A stretch of 39,063 nucleotides of DNA from Gemmatimonadota bacterium (GTDB lineage Bacteria > Latescibacterota > UBA2968). Both the position numbers and the translations under genes were made by a program. This document shows, one piece after another, positions 1 through 8,581 of this stretch (its first letter is position 1; every line of letters begins with the position of its first letter). The DNA lies in the NCBI GenBank assembly GCA_002714465.1, contig PAXL01000034.1, positions 40,885 through 79,947 on the forward strand, written 5' to 3'. Under the pieces are notes generated by a model. It made no database searches, was not told the origin of the DNA, and was given only the letters and a program-made list of their open reading frames with translations.

Positions 1-729
1 CGTCAGAAACAACACATCCCCCGGCTCCATGGGAACCGCGATCGCATCTTTCAATTGAAGCATCGGATCCGGTATAGCCAGACCTGATGCGGTCCGACAG
101 TGTTGCAGGACGCCACTTTTGTGACTCCTCGGGATGATCTTCAGACATCCCATCTCGACGGTCGCGCGCGTCAGGGGATACCAGACGGTCAGCATGTTCG
201 TCTCGTCCGCATTCGCCTGCACGACACCGTTGTCCTGATGCCACGGAGTTACGCCCGCATCGAAGCCCCCTTTGGATCCCGTCTTCGGATCGCGTCGGCT
301 TTCCGGCAGAACGGATTGCGGAGGTTTGATCCGAATGTGCTGAACGGGGTTCGAGTAGACTTCCGGTCCGATCAGATCCTCAACCACATCGAGCAGGACA
401 GGATTGCTGAGGGATCGAAACACCTCGGGGCCGACCCAGATCGGCGAGTCGGCCGCAGTCGCGGCTTGCGGCAGAGAGCAATCGAAATACTGTGACAAAA
501 TACGCCGGCTGTCACGGTAGCAGGCGACCATACGATCGCTGAACTCGAGGTCCTCATATAGTGACTTGATCTCACCAGCCTCATACAGCTCAGCAGCGAG
601 CCAGTTCAGCACACCGGCATACTCATTCCATACTGGACGGATGTCACATTCATAGTCGAGCAGACCCCTGACGAGGACATATCCTTCGCGATCGTAGTGG
701 CGTCTTTCTTCTTGCGTCAGTCGGTTCAT
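1..729 (-). CDS. Phytanoyl-CoA dioxygenase (PhyH) family oxygenase, C-terminus cut by window edge
   Basis: Reading the minus strand from the ATG at 729 gives 243 uninterrupted codons that run off the left edge, so the C-terminus is missing. The protein begins MNRLTQEERRHYDREGYVLV, the usual PhyH opening (a helix, then 'DGYVVVRG'). It carries the iron-binding H-x-D at about residues 164-166 in the context TPWHQDNG. 'GCLKIIPRSHKSG' near residue 210 is the typical PhyH strand before the distal His, which lies outside the window. The family are non-haem Fe(II)/2-oxoglutarate hydroxylases acting on small molecules; the substrate cannot be told from sequence. It is the last visible gene of a minus-strand run with the Rieske, amidohydrolase and acylase genes, 91 nt after the Rieske stop. 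Confidence 0.85.
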   Translation of the reverse strand, partial: MNRLTQEERRHYDREGYVLVRGLLDYECDIRPVWNEYAGVLNWLAAELYEAGEIKSLYEDLEFSDRMVACYRDSRRILSQYFDCSLPQAATAADSPIWVGPEVFRSLSNPVLLDVVEDLIGPEVYSNPVQHIRIKPPQSVLPESRRDPKTGSKGGFDAGVTPWHQDNGVVQANADETNMLTVWYPLTRATVEMGCLKIIPRSHKSGVLQHCRTASGLAIPDPMLQLKDAIAVPMEPGDVLFLT

Positions 730-820
730 ATCATCTCTAAAGCTTTTCGATCGGAACAGGTTCGCGTTGCTTGGCAAACACCTATGCGCCGTCGCCGATC
801 TCCAACACGATGCGGATCAT

Positions 821-1186
821 CTATCTACCTATCTCGACGAAAACGCGTCCTCCATCCACTGACACGTCGTAGGTCTTCACGCGGATCGCCTCCGGTTCAG
901 TCGGCGATTGTCCGGATCGGACATCGATCTTCCACCCATGCCACGGACACGACACGAACTCTCCTTCCCGATACAGGACCGGTTGATCTCCGCGAAGACA
1001 AGGCTGCACGTCACCAGTCAGCTCGCCGGACGAGAGCTTCGCACCTTGGTGGGGACAGGCATCTCGGATAGCGAAGAACTCATCCCCTTTCCTGACGACA
1101 ACGAGGTCACGCTCACCGGCTCGCACGGCGTGTAGGCGACCCTCTGGCAATGACTCAACCGATCCGATTTCGATTCTTCCATCCAT
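821..1186 (-). CDS. Rieske [2Fe-2S] ferredoxin-like protein
   Basis: A 121-residue single-domain Rieske protein. The two cluster motifs are C44-P-H46 (DACPHQGAKLS) and C80-P-W-H83 (SCPWHGWKID), giving the two Cys and two His ligands. The spacing includes a short insertion with an extra Cys (GDVQPCLRGD). Such stand-alone proteins pass electrons to oxygenases or are small subunits of ring-hydroxylating systems. No matching oxygenase alpha subunit is visible, so the partner is unknown. The frame is open further up to an ATG at 1216, inside the upstream gene. I chose the ATG at 1186 because family members begin directly with the strand 'IEIGSVESLPEG' and because it lies after the upstream stop codon. 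The Shine-Dalgarno is weak for either start. Confidence 0.82.
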   Translation of the reverse strand: MDGRIEIGSVESLPEGRLHAVRAGERDLVVVRKGDEFFAIRDACPHQGAKLSSGELTGDVQPCLRGDQPVLYREGEFVSCPWHGWKIDVRSGQSPTEPEAIRVKTYDVSVDGGRVFVEIGR

Positions 1187-1202
1187 CGCCGTGTTACCAT
1201 TC

Positions 1203-2306
1203 CTACTGAAGCTCATACAGTTCAGCGGCGTTCTTCCACATAATCTTCTCTCGCAACTCGCCCTTGATCACACTCGGAACCGCTCGGTCTGGTGCGTCGA
1301 AATCCCAATGCGGGTAGTCCGTCGCGAACATCAGGAAGTGGTCCTGACCGATCATATCGATGATCTGCAAGAGATGCTGCGGATTCGGGGGGTCTTCCAT
1401 CGGCTGCGTTGATGACCGAAGATGCGTTCGGATGTACTCGCTGGGGAGCCGCTTGAGCCACGGAACTTCCTCCCGGAGTCCGCGGTAGTTCTTGTCGAGT
1501 CGCCACATCAGAGCCGGAAGCCACGCAAACCCACCTTCCAGCATCACGACCCTCAGATCAGGAAACTTCTCGAACGTCCCTTCGCACACGAGGCTGATCA
1601 CGTGTCCTTCAAACGCCTGCACCATCCCGGTGTGGTCCTCGATGTAATACGAAGGCCACCCAACCGCCGAGATTGGTACGTCACCACCGCCACCAAAGTG
1701 AATGGCCACAGGTAGGCCCGCTTCGCAGGCGGCTTCATAGATCGGATCTAGCTTCCGCTTGCCGTAGGGCATGCTCGACCGGGCCATGAACAGTATCTGT
1801 ACGAATCGCTGATCATCCGCGAGCCGACGAATCTCCTCTGCCGACCCCTCTGGATCCCCCGGATGAACCAAGATCGATCCTAGCCAGCGGGGATCGTGGT
1901 CCAGCCAGTCCGCCTGGGTCCAATTATTCACAGCCTGCATCATGGCTACCGCAAGGTCTGGATTCTTAATCTGAGGAACGCCAAGTAATGGATTCAGGAT
2001 CCCGTAGTCTACCTTCCACTCGTCGAGCAACTGCTTCCGCGCGAACTCGGGATCCGACCCCGCAATCCCTCCCTCGAACGGCATCGCATCACGGCGTGCT
2101 GCCTGATCATAAACCTTCGGATAGAGGCTCACACCGGGAAGCTTGAAGCCGCCCTGTTTCACATACGCCTTCCACCGTTCCGACAGAAACGGCATCAGGT
2201 CATCCATCCCGCTCAGATAGTTATGTACATCCGTATCAATCAGCTTCAACGCCTTCTCTTCCGTCTCACCGACCGACTCTTCGACAGCCATATCCATTCC
2301 AGCCAT
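1203..2306 (-). CDS. Amidohydrolase family 2 (ACMSD-like) metal-dependent hydrolase/decarboxylase
   Basis: A 367-residue TIM-barrel amidohydrolase of the Amidohydro_2 group (COG2159). Visible signatures are D26-V-H28 after strand 1 (LIDTDVHNYL, in place of the usual H-x-H), H203 in PVAIHFGGGG, and D330 in the closing MFATDYPHWD. 'ILNPLLG' and 'RWLGSILVHP' are typical of this branch. Members hydrolyse or decarboxylate aromatic and heterocyclic acids; the substrate is not predictable here. Alternative ATGs lie at codons 4 and 6, and the purine-rich stretch GAGGGAG fits codon 4 slightly better. It sits between the penicillin-acylase gene (77 nt upstream) and the Rieske gene (about 16 nt downstream), consistent with one operon. 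The neighbouring acylase and oxygenases suggest a catabolic role; that is inference. Confidence 0.85.
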   Translation of the reverse strand: MAGMDMAVEESVGETEEKALKLIDTDVHNYLSGMDDLMPFLSERWKAYVKQGGFKLPGVSLYPKVYDQAARRDAMPFEGGIAGSDPEFARKQLLDEWKVDYGILNPLLGVPQIKNPDLAVAMMQAVNNWTQADWLDHDPRWLGSILVHPGDPEGSAEEIRRLADDQRFVQILFMARSSMPYGKRKLDPIYEAACEAGLPVAIHFGGGGDVPISAVGWPSYYIEDHTGMVQAFEGHVISLVCEGTFEKFPDLRVVMLEGGFAWLPALMWRLDKNYRGLREEVPWLKRLPSEYIRTHLRSSTQPMEDPPNPQHLLQIIDMIGQDHFLMFATDYPHWDFDAPDRAVPSVIKGELREKIMWKNAAELYELQ

Positions 2307-2383
2307 ACTCCCTCATTCTCGTCTCAGCGAAGTTGGCTCCACTTATCACACGTTCGTTTCTTGCCACCCGTAGTCTCGTTCGC

Positions 2384-4726
2384 CTACCCTTCACCCTCTG
2401 TCCTGCTCAAACTCTGCTTTGTCTCTGCCTTCTCCTCGATCTCCCCCCACTCCCACAGCTGCGGGATGAACTCCACATTGGCATACGTTTCGGCTTGATC
2501 AGCATAATGTGGGCTGCCCGGATGACCTGACGCACCAAGTGGCACGATCCACCTCGAATTCGCCCAGTTCGACGGATCGTGAATGTATCGATTCACCGAC
2601 AAACCACTAACCGTGTAGCGGCTGTTGATCCCGAAACTCCCTGCCAGTGGCGTGTCCCCGTCTCCGTGAACACCATACGACGGTGGATTGAGATACTCAG
2701 CCGCATCCGGAAAAACGCTCGAAAGCGGGTGAATAGGGCGCGTGCGGTGAAGTCGTCCCCAGAACCACTCCGAAACCTCGGGTCCGAGAATCTCCTCTAG
2801 GGCATTACAAGCTTTCTCGAGGCTCGAGATGATCGCCTCCTGCCATGTTGTCCCATCAGGCAGCAGCGAAACATCGTTCTTCTCGATCGCCATGTGGAGC
2901 GCTAGGGCTACGAACCTCAAGTGATCGTCAGCGCCCGCCACACCCGACAACAGTGTGTCGGTATCTTCCTTGAACAAATGCCTCGCGATAAGAATCACAA
3001 GCTGTGACCGGGTCTCTGCGTAGATAGACGGTGCCACATCCTCACGATCCATCCGACAGTCCCACGACCGCAGGTAGGTGAGGGCCTGCTTGGCACGCTC
3101 GTTGTCGGAGTCAGCTTCTCCAAGCTGCGAAACCAGTAGGCGAGCTGGGAGAGACAGCCGTTCCGCGTGAATCGCTCCCATGTCATCAACAGTTGCGGCG
3201 CCTTCTGACAGCTGGAGGATACGCGATTGCACACGCCGTCCCCGGAACTCAGGGGTGAAGTGGATCCCCACGTAGTACGGGTAGTCGTGTTCCGCGACAC
3301 GCTGGTTGCACGTCACCGCGTAGCCCACATCGGGATTGATCGCCCTTGGCAGTTCCTCTTGGCGGATGTAGCCCCGCCACTCATACTCTCCACCATAACC
3401 CGGAACGGCTCTCCAGCCGTTGGCTTCTCCCCGGATCGGGATCTTGCCCTCGTGGATGTAGCCGAAGTTTCCCTCAACATCGGCGACCGCGTAGTTATTC
3501 ACGCGATCGGTCCAGTTCGCAAAAGCCTTGTGCAGTTCCGCAACGGACGTCGACCGCATCGCGTCTCTCACAGAGTCGACCCACGGCGTGCCTTCCAGCA
3601 GTCCCGGATCCGAGATCGAAACCGCCTCTCCTGTGGACGGATCTCCTGCGATCACAGGACCGTGATGCGTGACGGTCACCTCCAGTGCAACCGGCTCGCT
3701 GCCACGAACTTCGAGCTGTTCCTGATAGACCTCTGCAGCTTTCCATTCATCTTTGAACGCATACTCACGTTTGCCATCTGACTCCCTGAACCGCTCGATA
3801 AACAGATCCTGTGTGTCAGCTGATCCATACGTCATCCCCCAAGCCACGTGCTCGTTGTGACAGAAGTGCATCACCCCAGGGACACCCGGAACCGTGTACC
3901 CGATCATTTCGAATTCAGGACAACGGATGTGAGCTTGATAGTAGACGCTGGGTGTATCAAGACCTCGATGTGAATCCCCTCCCACGAGCGGCTTACCCGA
4001 TTCGGTCAGGGTACCACTGATCGACCAAGCATTGGACCCTGAGTCCGTCTCCCTCAGCCAGTTCGTATTCTCCGCTGCCTTGAGAAGTTCGTCGAGGCCG
4101 TTAAGGCACTCCCCTGCCCACTCGGCTCCCGGGGGCACGGTAACGAGGTGTCCTTCGGGATACCCAGTCAGTATCCGTGCAAGTGCCGCTGCCGTTTTCG
4201 GGTTCTGTGCCAGTTTTGTTCGGAGCAGCTTCGGCTCAAAGGTACCAAGCAGCGTGTTGCGCATCTTGTAGACGGTGATGCAGTGCCAAGCTTCCCACGG
4301 CTCAGGTGTGGTCTCAAGCAACGCATACTCGACCGGAAGCGCCTTTGTCGTCGAAATGAATCCGTTCACTCCCGCTGTGTAGGCGTCCAGCATAGAGCGC
4401 GCTTCGTCGCTGCAAACCTCGTAGTCGAGCTTCGCTGTCCTGCCCATGCCTGACGAGCGAAGCAGCCTGTCCTGGGAGATCCCGGACTTCCCAACAATCT
4501 CGGACCATCGACCCTGCCCACGGAAACGATCCGCATCCATGTGCCAGAGTCGGTCTTGCGCCGTCACGAATCCCTGCGCCAGAAACAGATCCCACTCGTT
4601 CGCGGCGCGTATGTGCGGAATCCCCCATTCGTCTCTGAATACCTCTACCGGCTCATTGAGCTCAGGTATACGTATCTCCGACGTCACATCCGGCAGATAC
4701 GCCGGCAAATTCGTCTCACTTATCAT
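2384..4726 (-). CDS. Penicillin acylase-family N-terminal-nucleophile amidohydrolase
   Basis: A 780-residue protein of normal length for the penicillin amidase family (PF01804). The precursor layout is visible: an alpha part with EVFRDEWGIPHIRA and QGFVTAQDRLWHMD, a linker, then the autocatalytic cleavage site at G230/S231 in DSGSNAWSISG, where Ser231 would become the N-terminal nucleophile of the beta chain. 'AVTCNQRV' in the beta part matches the region holding the oxyanion-hole Asn. Family members hydrolyse amide bonds of acylated small molecules such as beta-lactams, acyl-homoserine lactones and lipopeptides. Unlike most characterised members there is no signal peptide: the N-terminus MISETNLPAYLPDVTSEI is hydrophilic, so the enzyme looks cytoplasmic. 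It lies upstream of the amidohydrolase in the same minus-strand run. Confidence 0.92.
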   Translation of the reverse strand: MISETNLPAYLPDVTSEIRIPELNEPVEVFRDEWGIPHIRAANEWDLFLAQGFVTAQDRLWHMDADRFRGQGRWSEIVGKSGISQDRLLRSSGMGRTAKLDYEVCSDEARSMLDAYTAGVNGFISTTKALPVEYALLETTPEPWEAWHCITVYKMRNTLLGTFEPKLLRTKLAQNPKTAAALARILTGYPEGHLVTVPPGAEWAGECLNGLDELLKAAENTNWLRETDSGSNAWSISGTLTESGKPLVGGDSHRGLDTPSVYYQAHIRCPEFEMIGYTVPGVPGVMHFCHNEHVAWGMTYGSADTQDLFIERFRESDGKREYAFKDEWKAAEVYQEQLEVRGSEPVALEVTVTHHGPVIAGDPSTGEAVSISDPGLLEGTPWVDSVRDAMRSTSVAELHKAFANWTDRVNNYAVADVEGNFGYIHEGKIPIRGEANGWRAVPGYGGEYEWRGYIRQEELPRAINPDVGYAVTCNQRVAEHDYPYYVGIHFTPEFRGRRVQSRILQLSEGAATVDDMGAIHAERLSLPARLLVSQLGEADSDNERAKQALTYLRSWDCRMDREDVAPSIYAETRSQLVILIARHLFKEDTDTLLSGVAGADDHLRFVALALHMAIEKNDVSLLPDGTTWQEAIISSLEKACNALEEILGPEVSEWFWGRLHRTRPIHPLSSVFPDAAEYLNPPSYGVHGDGDTPLAGSFGINSRYTVSGLSVNRYIHDPSNWANSRWIVPLGASGHPGSPHYADQAETYANVEFIPQLWEWGEIEEKAETKQSLSRTEGEG

Positions 4727-4765
4727 CTCGTTCCCACCACAATGCCTCTCAATCTTCTCCGTATC

Positions 4766-5653
4766 CTATCTCTGCGCCTTAAACACATCGAGATCCCACT
4801 CGCCCCAGTATTCCCTTACGGGATCCCCATCTTCCCAGTCCGCATACACCTCTTCCCACGTTAGCCACTGCATGTGTGGCAGCAGAGAGTCCGCTCGTAC
4901 CGGGTGGCTGCGAGGCTGATACCGGTAATCGAGTGAGAGCCGCAAGCGGTCGCCGCTCACATTGTCACAACCCTGATGAACTGTCAGGCTGTGCAAGAAG
5001 ATCGCGTCCCCACACGCATAATCTCCTCCGACCCATGTCGAATCGTCGTCAATCAAGACCTGTCGCCCTCCAGCTCCCTGACCTTCTACATCTTCGAGTC
5101 GTCCCAGCTTGCGGGTCCCTTTGGCGGCAGCCAAACCACCCAGGCTGACCGGACAGTCTCCTGCCGGAATCCAGACAGTCCACGTCTGCTCTGACCCACC
5201 GATATATAGATTGTCTTGATGCGGGGGGGTCGAGTGTGTCGCTGTATCCGGAAATACGACGCGGCAGATATTCCTGGGGTGCGGCAAAACGGATTCGCCA
5301 AAAAGGACCTCAAGCGCACCGATAATCGCATCGTCGAGAGCCAATGCGTGAAAGTCCCGCACTCTCTGCAGATCGTTGTAAAATGCAATCCATCTGGGAT
5401 CCCTGCTCTCGCAAACCATTGCTTCCCCATTTGCGATCCCTTTGCCGATACTCGTCCCCTCTTCGACCCAGCCGTGTAGGTCGCACAGCTGCAGGATCTG
5501 AGCCCTGAGCGCATTCACTTTCACCGGATCCAAAAGCCCTTGAAAGAATAGCAGTCCATCCGCTTCGGCTTTCTCCCGAAGCACCTTAGGTTCGCTCAAG
5601 AGCGGCGTCGCATCCTCAAATGGCTCGACGTGCCTCATCTCCATCATCGCCAT
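4766..5653 (-). CDS. Phytanoyl-CoA dioxygenase (PhyH) family oxygenase
   Basis: A complete 295-residue PhyH-type Fe(II)/2-oxoglutarate-dependent oxygenase. The facial triad is H145-Q-D147 (TPPHQDNLYIGG) and H226 (LTVHQGCDN). An Arg in DRLRLSLDYRY, about ten residues after the distal His, is in position to hold 2-oxoglutarate. The frame is open up to 5677, but an AAGGAG Shine-Dalgarno at 5662-5667 sits 8 nt before the ATG at 5653, so I start there (MAMMEMRHVEPF). It is the second PhyH gene of this cluster and differs clearly from the partial one at the left edge, so the pair probably acts on different substrates or positions. It is separated by 39 nt from the acylase gene and is likely the first gene of the operon. 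The substrate is unknown. Confidence 0.88.
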   Translation of the reverse strand: MAMMEMRHVEPFEDATPLLSEPKVLREKAEADGLLFFQGLLDPVKVNALRAQILQLCDLHGWVEEGTSIGKGIANGEAMVCESRDPRWIAFYNDLQRVRDFHALALDDAIIGALEVLFGESVLPHPRNICRVVFPDTATHSTPPHQDNLYIGGSEQTWTVWIPAGDCPVSLGGLAAAKGTRKLGRLEDVEGQGAGGRQVLIDDDSTWVGGDYACGDAIFLHSLTVHQGCDNVSGDRLRLSLDYRYQPRSHPVRADSLLPHMQWLTWEEVYADWEDGDPVREYWGEWDLDVFKAQR

Positions 5654-5959
5654 TAGTCTTACTCCTTGTTCTCCCAAGTGGGTTTAAGGGATTTGCCGCG
5701 TATACCCACCGCTTTACGATACCAAGACGGTCCCATATTCTGAAGGGAACGTTGTTCTTTTCAGCGTCCTCTTCGGTTAATTGCCTTTACCTCTATAGCT
5801 GTCCAACGTCATCAGCTGAGCGATCCGATGCGCCCGCACCCTCCGGTCCAGATCCCACACCGTCGATGGTATCTCGCAAGGGACGACGGAACGGCTGTGG
5901 CCGTGACCAGGGAAGGATCGCTTTCGGCATCGCCTATCAAAGACCTACAGAGGTGACAG
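5654..5959. other. Intergenic region of about 300 bp
   Basis: It separates the PhyH gene from the enolase-superfamily gene, both on the minus strand. No recognisable protein, terminator with a T-tract or RNA gene was seen. A minus-strand open stretch of 45 codons (start near 5925, MPKAILPWSRPQPF) has no ribosome site and no recognisable composition. A plus-strand open frame across the region is Arg/Ser-rich and looks like a shadow. The region probably holds the promoter of the PhyH-acylase operon. A TTGGTA...TATACG pair near 5700-5725 has a 15-nt spacer, which is too short to call. Confidence 0.4.
5662..5667 (-). promoter_or_regulatory. Shine-Dalgarno deciding the PhyH start
   Basis: Minus-strand AAGGAG, 8 nt before the ATG at 5653. 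It favours this start over the one at 5677, which has no such site. Confidence 0.7.
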
Positions 5960-7111
5960 TTAACCACGATGTGCGTCAATATACTGCCAGTTCAACTCGT
6001 AACCGAGTCCCGGACCGTCGGGCATCATCACATTGCCTGCATCGTCCATCGGATCGCAAGGCTTAGCCAGGTATGGTGGCACCGCTGTGTGAACCGCATC
6101 GAGACTGAGCAGTCCGCGCTCGAAGAATTCGCACGTGTCTTCCGACGTCGCGGCAAGCACCTGTGCGTTGGCAAATCCTCCGACGTGAATCTCGCACTTC
6201 ATCCCAAGCGACTCGTACGTATCCACCGCCTTCCTTACACCCGTGATACCGCCGAAGTTGATGTCCGTCCGACCAATATCGGTCGCGTGCTGAAGCGCCC
6301 ACTCCGCACGTGTGAACGGACCACCCGGCGCAAGCTCTGGACCACATATCGGTATGCGCAATGCAGCGCATAGACGCCTGTACGGGTCGATGGCACGCTC
6401 GTGCATGGGATGTTCAAAGAAGTAGAAATCCAGCTCCTCCAAACGTTCTCCAACCCAGACCGCCTCCTCCAGAGTGTAAATACCCCAAGGGTCGAGCATC
6501 AGGGTCATGTCATCCCCGACCGCTTCCCTCACCGCCCTGCAGATCTTCACGTCCTCTCTGGGATAGGCGGGGCGACCCGGCGCAGGTGAGTTTGAGCGCG
6601 GATCCCAGAAGATATTCGCGTGAATCTTGTATGCGACGTACCCAGCCGCCTTGCAATCGAGCGCATGGCGGGCGTATTGCTCCGGCGCACCCAGGTTCGG
6701 TGCGGTACTCGCATAGGCCTTCACTCTGTCCCTGGCTCTGCCGAGGAGCCTCGAAACCGACAGACCGGTCGCCTGCCCTGCTATATCCCACAGAACACAG
6801 TCGATATTACCAACCAGCCCCTCGGAGAAGCCGTAGTGGCGGGACATGATCTGCCAGAGCCGTTCGCGGTCGAGCGGATCTTCGCCAAGAAGAAGGGGTT
6901 TGACCAGCGTCTCTATCTCGTCGGGGCGAGGAGTGTAGAAATAACCCGGCCAGCCGTGTTCAGCGTAACCTTCGATACCGTCGTCCGTCGCAATTCGGGT
7001 TATGGAGTGAGGGATCTGGCGGGCCGGGCCGGGTTTTCCGTAACCCCACTTGGTGCGGTCTCCTTTGCTTTCTATCGTGAACGTGACGAGTTCGATTTCG
7101 GTAATCTTCAT
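5960..7111 (-). CDS. Mandelate racemase/muconate lactonizing enzyme family protein (enolase superfamily)
   Basis: 383 residues, normal for the family (COG4948). It has the N-terminal capping domain (MKITEIELVTF...EGYAEHG) and a TIM barrel. Magnesium ligands are D207 (LMLDPWG), E233 (FFEHPMHE) and E259 (CGPELAPGG). K162-x-H164 (YKIHAN) at the end of strand 2 replaces the K-x-K of many mandelate racemases, and H309 in CEIHVGGFAN is the probable opposite base. These enzymes abstract the proton alpha to a carboxylate; many dehydrate sugar acids. The K-x-H variant leaves the substrate open. A TGGAGT ribosome site lies 6 nt before the ATG. A 10-bp inverted repeat lies 25-85 bp upstream. The sugar-acid-type enzyme next to a Gfo/Idh-rich background suggests carbohydrate or osmolyte catabolism; this is inference. 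Confidence 0.9.
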   Translation of the reverse strand: MKITEIELVTFTIESKGDRTKWGYGKPGPARQIPHSITRIATDDGIEGYAEHGWPGYFYTPRPDEIETLVKPLLLGEDPLDRERLWQIMSRHYGFSEGLVGNIDCVLWDIAGQATGLSVSRLLGRARDRVKAYASTAPNLGAPEQYARHALDCKAAGYVAYKIHANIFWDPRSNSPAPGRPAYPREDVKICRAVREAVGDDMTLMLDPWGIYTLEEAVWVGERLEELDFYFFEHPMHERAIDPYRRLCAALRIPICGPELAPGGPFTRAEWALQHATDIGRTDINFGGITGVRKAVDTYESLGMKCEIHVGGFANAQVLAATSEDTCEFFERGLLSLDAVHTAVPPYLAKPCDPMDDAGNVMMPDGPGLGYELNWQYIDAHRG

Positions 7112-7136
7112 GTCTTTACTCCAAAATATCCACCAG

Positions 7137-7196
7137 TAGTTGACACACCTGAAACGGTTCCCAAACGAGCCGCTCTCATTCCGCCCGTGTCAACTA
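7137..7196. repeat. Inverted repeat upstream of the enolase-superfamily gene
   Basis: TAGTTGACAC at 7137-7146 and its exact reverse complement GTGTCAACTA at 7187-7196 flank 40 bp of DNA. The pair ends 25 bp upstream of the minus-strand start at 7111. The arms contain TTGACA in opposite orientations, so they could be an operator pair for a dimeric regulator or -35 boxes. No good -10 follows at 17 bp on the minus strand. An operator is the better guess, unproven. Confidence 0.45.
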
Positions 7197-7290
7197 AAGT
7201 TTAAGACTTCTTGTCAAAATGGCCCCCGTGGCAAGCACTGTCTTCTGCATCGCCTCGGACTAACCGCGCCTTTCAATCCTCTTTCCCTGA

Positions 7291-8172
7291 TCACAAAACC
7301 AGTAACACCCCACACACACACAGGAACACCCCCACAAAAATCAGCTTCGTAATCGGCTCCTTCAGAAAAAATGCGGCCATCACCATCGTGAAAACTGGCG
7401 CCAGAGCACCCAGAACAGCAGTCTTTGTCGGCCCAATCATATCTATCGATTTAAGAAACAGATACGACCCAATCCCCATCCCCAAAAGCCCGGTGAAACC
7501 TACAATCACCGCCGTCTTGCCAGTCACAGGTGGCCCGTTTCTAGGGGATCTCGTCAGAACGTAGCCACCAAACAGGAGCGTTGCCACCAGAGGCATCCGA
7601 ACGCTATTTGCCTCGATTGGAGACAGATTCGCCAAGGCCGGTTTGATCATCACGGTACTGAGTCCCCAAAGCAGTGTTGCAGACAGAGAGAGGACGACAC
7701 CCAGCTTCAGATGTCCGACGACATCCTCGGCCGCAGACTCACGTCTCGACAGACAGGCGACTCCAGCAACAACGAAGAAACAACCAGCGACGAACCGGGC
7801 AGGAAAAGGCTGACCCAGGAGGTAGTGTTCAAACACAAGCGTAGGAAGGGGCACTATGCCCACAATGGCCATTGTGCGGGAGGAGCCGATCTCTCGAATC
7901 GACCAGAGATAGAGAGTATCTCCGAGTGACACTCCAATCACGACAGACCCCGTCAACAGAAACCATTCTTTCAATGTAACAAGCCAGTACGAGTCTACTG
8001 AGCCGAAGAGGCCGAGCAGAACCCAGAACATCAACCCCGCTGTCCCGCAACGGAGTGCGTTCATAAGACAGGGGGAGACCTTGAAAGATTGAGTCCGCAC
8101 AACGGTGGCGCTGATAGCCCAGATTAGCGAGCAGGCGACACCAACAAGATCCCCTTCGCTTATCGTGATCAA
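7291..8172 (-). CDS. EamA/DMT-superfamily membrane transporter
   Basis: A 293-residue integral membrane protein with about ten hydrophobic segments in two homologous halves (residues 5-140 and 150-293), the 2x5 TM layout of EamA (RhaT/YdcZ-type) transporters. Typical features are 'SLGDTLYLWSIREIG' and 'GIGSYLFLKSIDMIGPTKTAVLGALAPVFT', with a charged residue before a helix rich in Gly and Ala, and 'EPITKLIFVGVFL' near the end. Substrates in the family include metabolites and amino acids; none can be assigned. The start is TTG at 8172, preceded by AAGGTGAG. The TTG overlaps the TGA of a short upstream open frame (TTGA), which hints at coupling. Confidence 0.85.
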   Translation of the reverse strand: MITISEGDLVGVACSLIWAISATVVRTQSFKVSPCLMNALRCGTAGLMFWVLLGLFGSVDSYWLVTLKEWFLLTGSVVIGVSLGDTLYLWSIREIGSSRTMAIVGIVPLPTLVFEHYLLGQPFPARFVAGCFFVVAGVACLSRRESAAEDVVGHLKLGVVLSLSATLLWGLSTVMIKPALANLSPIEANSVRMPLVATLLFGGYVLTRSPRNGPPVTGKTAVIVGFTGLLGMGIGSYLFLKSIDMIGPTKTAVLGALAPVFTMVMAAFFLKEPITKLIFVGVFLCVCGVLLVL

Positions 8173-8318
8173 GTCTCACCTTTGGACTTGCAGAAAGCGG
8201 CGGCCGTCAGCGCGTACGCGCGCGCCACACGGAAAAGCTCCAACACCGACACGAAGGGGTCTTTCTCATCCACCTGAAAAACGTCGCCCTGCATAGAACA
8301 TTTGATCCTCGCCTGCAT
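8169..8318 (-). CDS. Possible 49-residue peptide overlapping the EamA start
   Basis: A minus-strand ATG at 8318 opens a 49-codon frame (MQARIKCSMQGDVFQVDEKD..., ending FCKSKGET) whose TGA overlaps the TTG start of the EamA gene. The overlap and the amphipathic composition hint at a real translationally coupled peptide. However, there is no clear ribosome site and I do not recognise the sequence. It could equally be chance or a remnant. Confidence 0.2.
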   Translation of the reverse strand: MQARIKCSMQGDVFQVDEKDPFVSVLELFRVARAYALTAAAFCKSKGET

Positions 8319-8581
8319 ACCGTTTCAACGCGCCACCTTCAATACGATCGCTTCGAGCACATTGGACACAGCCTCCGCATCCAAGATCGGGCTTGGTGTA
8401 TCTATCAGCCTCCTAGCCGTCTCCACGATCAGATCCTCACGGACCGCTCGTAGGACAGTCTTGGCTGCATCAGCCTCGATCGCGGTCTTGCCCTCAGTTG
8501 TCCGCAGTTTTCGGAAACCTTATCTTCATTGCACAGAGGGCCATTCAATCCCCGATCATCCATCATCAATTCTCGATTCCC
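8319..8581. other. Intergenic region between EamA side and FliL-like gene
   Basis: It divides the minus-strand transporter from the plus-strand FliL-like gene. On the minus strand a frame stays open for about 65 codons, ending with a TGA at 8325-8327. It reads like a soluble helix (EADAAKTVLRAVRED, then ETARRLIDTPSPILDAEA) but has no ATG, and its only alternative start is an internal GTG. It may be the truncated end of a lost gene. No clear promoter was seen. Confidence 0.3.

Noticed and set aside
5620..6066. Plus-strand open frame of 148 codons
   Set aside because: It overlaps two well-supported minus-strand genes at its ends, has Arg/Ser/Pro-rich shadow-like composition and no ribosome site.
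7187..7196. TTGACA in the inverted repeat as a -35 box for the enolase-superfamily gene
   Set aside because: No TATAAT-like hexamer is found 16-18 bp downstream on the minus strand.
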